Part shown: positions 62,120 to 64,000 of the stretch, piece by piece
Numbering within the stretch: position 1 is the stretch's first letter
How the letters are laid out: the number at the start of each line of letters is the position of its first letter
Assembly (NCBI GenBank): GCA_041592335.1
Contig: JBFHQE010000001.1
Coordinates: 62,001-126,000, forward strand
Source: JBFHQE01 sp041592335
GTDB lineage: Bacteria; Pseudomonadota; Gammaproteobacteria; Thiohalobacterales; Thiohalobacteraceae
Direction of reading: 5' to 3'
Length of the DNA: 64,000 bases
Program-made: the position numbers and the translations under genes
The notes under the pieces: generated by a model
The model's input: the letters and a program-made list of their open reading frames with translations, nothing else
Told to the model about the DNA's origin: nothing
Databases searched by the model: none

Positions 62120-62491
62120 TTGTCGCCTTCACGCGACCAGCGCTTTCCGCGCACCGCGCGGTTGACACGGCCGGCTGAATTCCAACGGGTATTCGCTGGC
62201 CGTTTTAAATCGAGTGATCGCCACCTGCTGGTGGCTGCATGTCCCAGTGACAGGCAACGGCCTCGCCTCGGATTGGCAATTTCCCGCAAGGTTTCGCCAC
62301 GCGCCACTGTTCGCAACCGGATCAAGCGGATTATTCGTGACTGCTTTCGCCATGAACAGGCAACGCTTGCCCCGTTGGATTTCGTGGTCGTCGGGCGCCC
62401 GGGCTTACCGGATATACCGGCCGAGCAATTACGTTCCGCGCTGGTACATCATTGGAAAACATTGAGTCAACGATTATGCGAAGCCTCCTGA
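62120..62491 (+). CDS. rnpA: ribonuclease P protein component
   Basis: A 123-residue protein subunit of RNase P. Starts TTG at 62120 (no ATG nearby). RFPRTARLTRPAEFQRVFAGR N-terminus and the RNR motif AISRKVSPRATVRNRIKRIIRDCFR are present. It overlaps yidD by 16 bp. Confidence 0.95.
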   Translation: MSPSRDQRFPRTARLTRPAEFQRVFAGRFKSSDRHLLVAACPSDRQRPRLGLAISRKVSPRATVRNRIKRIIRDCFRHEQATLAPLDFVVVGRPGLPDIPAEQLRSALVHHWKTLSQRLCEAS

Positions 62492-62691
62492 TCCTGCTCA
62501 TTCGTGGCTACCAGTATCTGCTCAGTCCCTTTGTCGGCCAGCATTGTCGTTTTCATCCAACTTGTTCTCATTATGCCATCACCGCCATTAGCCGATTTGG
62601 CTCTGTCAGGGGGGGGTGGTTAGCATTACGCCGCATTGCACGCTGTCATCCCTGGCAGGCGGGCGGCATTGATCCCGTACCTGATAAATAA
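62476..62691 (+). CDS. yidD: membrane protein insertion efficiency factor YidD
   Basis: A 71-residue protein with the conserved cysteine motifs GQHCRFHPTCSHYA and the RCHPWQAGGIDPVP ending. Start ATG 62476 (MRSLLILLIRGYQYLLSP) is the family N-terminus; it lies within rnpA. Confidence 0.97.
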   Translation: MRSLLILLIRGYQYLLSPFVGQHCRFHPTCSHYAITAISRFGSVRGGWLALRRIARCHPWQAGGIDPVPDK

Positions 62692-62705
62692 CACAGACTT
62701 CGCTA

Positions 62706-64000
62706 ATGGATAATCAACGCCTCATCTTATTTATGGCCCTCTCATTCGTCTGCTTGCTGTTATGGGAAGCCTGGCAGCAGGACTACGGGCCACAGCCGGA
62801 ACCCCAGGCAGAACTGGTTGAGAATGCGGAACAGACAGCCGCCGAACAACGCGCCAGCCTGGCGGGCGATGTGCCCAGCGCGGCGCCCCAGGTAATCAAT
62901 GAACCGGACAGCGTCGCGCAGCCGGTCCAGAGTGAACGCATTCTGGTGAAAACCGATGTGTTCGCGATCGAGATCGATACGCGCGGTGGGGATGTTCGCG
63001 AAGCAGATCTGCGGCAGTATCCGGTGAGCCTGGATACACCGGATGAACCGACACGCCTGATGCTGGACGACGGCCATCATCTGTTTATTGCCCAGTCGGG
63101 TTTGCGTACCGCCGACTCGAAGGAACCGACCCACCATGTGATTTACCATGCCGCGCAATCCCGCTATGAAATGCAACCCGGTCTGGATGAACTGGTCGTG
63201 CCCCTGACCTGGACCAGCCCGGAGGGCATAGTTGTCACCAAGCGCTATCGCTTCACGCGTGGCGATTACCTGGTCAAGGTTGAACATGAAGTGATGAACA
63301 ACACGGCCAGCGACTGGCGCGGTCGTCAGTATCGCCAGTTCCAGCGCCGTGACACCACTGCGGAGGACAAGTCTGCCTTCATCTATACCTACACCGGTGG
63401 TGTCATCTACAGCCAGGAAGAAAAATACGAGAAGATTGATTTCGGTGATATGAGCGACAGCGATTTATCGCGCGATATTACCAACGGCTGGGCGGCCATG
63501 ATCCAGCATTATTTCCTCGGTGCCTGGGTGCCCAATCGCGATGAAGCGAATCATTATTATTCCAAGAAGCTGAATAACGGCCAGTATGTACTGGGTCTGG
63601 TCGGGCCAACGCAACTGGTGCCAGCCGGTAGTCGCATGACATTCGAAAGCGGCTTGTTTGTCGGGCCCAAGCTCCAGCATCGCCTGGAAGATATCGCCGA
63701 GGGTCTGGACCTGACGGTGGATTACGGTTACCTGACCGTGCTGGCCAAGCCGGTATTCTGGGTGCTGGAAAAGATACATGGCCTGGTCGGGAACTGGGGA
63801 TGGTCAATTATTATTGTCACCATTCTGATCAAATTGCTGTTCTACAAGCCATCGGAAATGAGTTACAAGTCGATGGCGCAAATGCGCAAGCTGGGTCCGC
63901 GTCTTCAGGCTTTGAAAGAACGTTATGGCGATGACAAGCAAAAGCTGAATCAGGCCATGATGGATATGTATCGCACCGAGAAGATCAATCCACTCGGTGG
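62706..64000 (+). CDS. yidC: membrane protein insertase YidC (3' end outside window)
   Basis: Open from ATG 62706 (MDNQRLILFMALSFVCLLLWEAW) to the window end, about 431 codons. It has the N-terminal transmembrane anchor, the large periplasmic P1 beta domain (about 70-345), and the conserved YidC helices from LAKPVFWVLEKIHGLVGNWGWSIIIVTILIKLLFYK, where the insertase core starts. About 120 residues would be missing from a typical 550-residue protein. It inserts inner-membrane proteins. Confidence 0.97.
   Translation, partial: MDNQRLILFMALSFVCLLLWEAWQQDYGPQPEPQAELVENAEQTAAEQRASLAGDVPSAAPQVINEPDSVAQPVQSERILVKTDVFAIEIDTRGGDVREADLRQYPVSLDTPDEPTRLMLDDGHHLFIAQSGLRTADSKEPTHHVIYHAAQSRYEMQPGLDELVVPLTWTSPEGIVVTKRYRFTRGDYLVKVEHEVMNNTASDWRGRQYRQFQRRDTTAEDKSAFIYTYTGGVIYSQEEKYEKIDFGDMSDSDLSRDITNGWAAMIQHYFLGAWVPNRDEANHYYSKKLNNGQYVLGLVGPTQLVPAGSRMTFESGLFVGPKLQHRLEDIAEGLDLTVDYGYLTVLAKPVFWVLEKIHGLVGNWGWSIIIVTILIKLLFYKPSEMSYKSMAQMRKLGPRLQALKERYGDDKQKLNQAMMDMYRTEKINPLG

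Overview
The window is an origin-proximal stretch of a gammaproteobacterial chromosome of moderately high GC. The evidence is the gene order yidC-yidD-rnpA-rpmH / dnaA-dnaN-recF-gyrB, ubiquinone genes (ubiE-ubiJ-ubiB), a separate-subunit glycyl-tRNA synthetase (glyQ-glyS), NtrB/NtrC/GlnA nitrogen control and a complete MSHA-type type IV pilus locus. The protein set resembles sulfur-oxidising or related environmental Gammaproteobacteria more than enterics, but species cannot be named from this sequence.

Layout. 1-2.2 kb: NfeD (cut by the window edge), slipin and a methyltransferase. 2.3-5.8 kb: a PAS-GGDEF cyclase, then dapF-DUF484-xerC. 5.8-10.1 kb: a lower-GC island holding a broken DNA methyltransferase, an AlbA_2/ATPase protein and a Fic protein, with several palindromes, then an alanine/methionine-rich lipoprotein. 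10.3-16.1 kb: hslV-hslU-DUF971, then ubiE-RDD-ubiJ-ubiB. 16.2-22.7 kb (minus strand): gpmI-envC-ctpA-yibQ-like-DJ-1-DUF389, a cell-envelope/division cluster. 22.9-27.1 kb: an ArsR regulator, rhodanese, grxC, secB, gpsA, trmL and a class 1 dihydroorotate dehydrogenase. 27.3-39.4 kb: the MSHA pilus operon (PilN-like, MshJ, K, L, M, N, E, G, A, C, D, O, P and a PilM-like MshI). 39.4-44.5 kb (minus): glnA, a DUF4124 protein, ntrB and ntrC. 44.5-46.9 kb (minus): a coupled PP-loop ATPase/TusA/cation-efflux operon. 47-49.1 kb: an unknown protein and two related small outer-membrane barrels. 49.2-54.9 kb: glyQ-glyS, MazG-like, gmhB, plsC and a GNAT protein. 54.9-55.5 kb: a ribbon-helix-helix/coiled-coil gene pair with its own promoter and operator. 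55.5-64 kb: gyrB-recF-dnaN-dnaA, then rpmH-rnpA-yidD-yidC reading the other way (yidC cut by the window end). DnaA boxes between dnaA and dnaN mark the probable oriC.

Regulatory highlights. glnA is preceded by a sigma-54 promoter with exact GG/GC spacing and an NtrC site upstream of it. A perfect 15-bp NtrC site lies upstream of ntrB. The ribbon-helix-helix gene has a sigma-70 promoter with a perfect 17-bp palindrome just after the -10. The ArsR-family protein has two cysteines 66 residues apart, the spacing of the persulfide sensors SqrR and BigR, and sits beside a rhodanese.

Most unusual parts. First is the Fic/AlbA_2/truncated-methyltransferase island, which separates xerC from hslV; it carries 60-bp repeats with TTAAAGG palindromes, a 34-bp near-perfect palindrome, and a 9-bp duplication directly after the Fic catalytic motif. 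Next are the ribbon-helix-helix/coiled-coil pair, the PP-loop/TusA/efflux operon, and an MshP-like pilin with a long extra beta-rich domain where MshQ would be expected.
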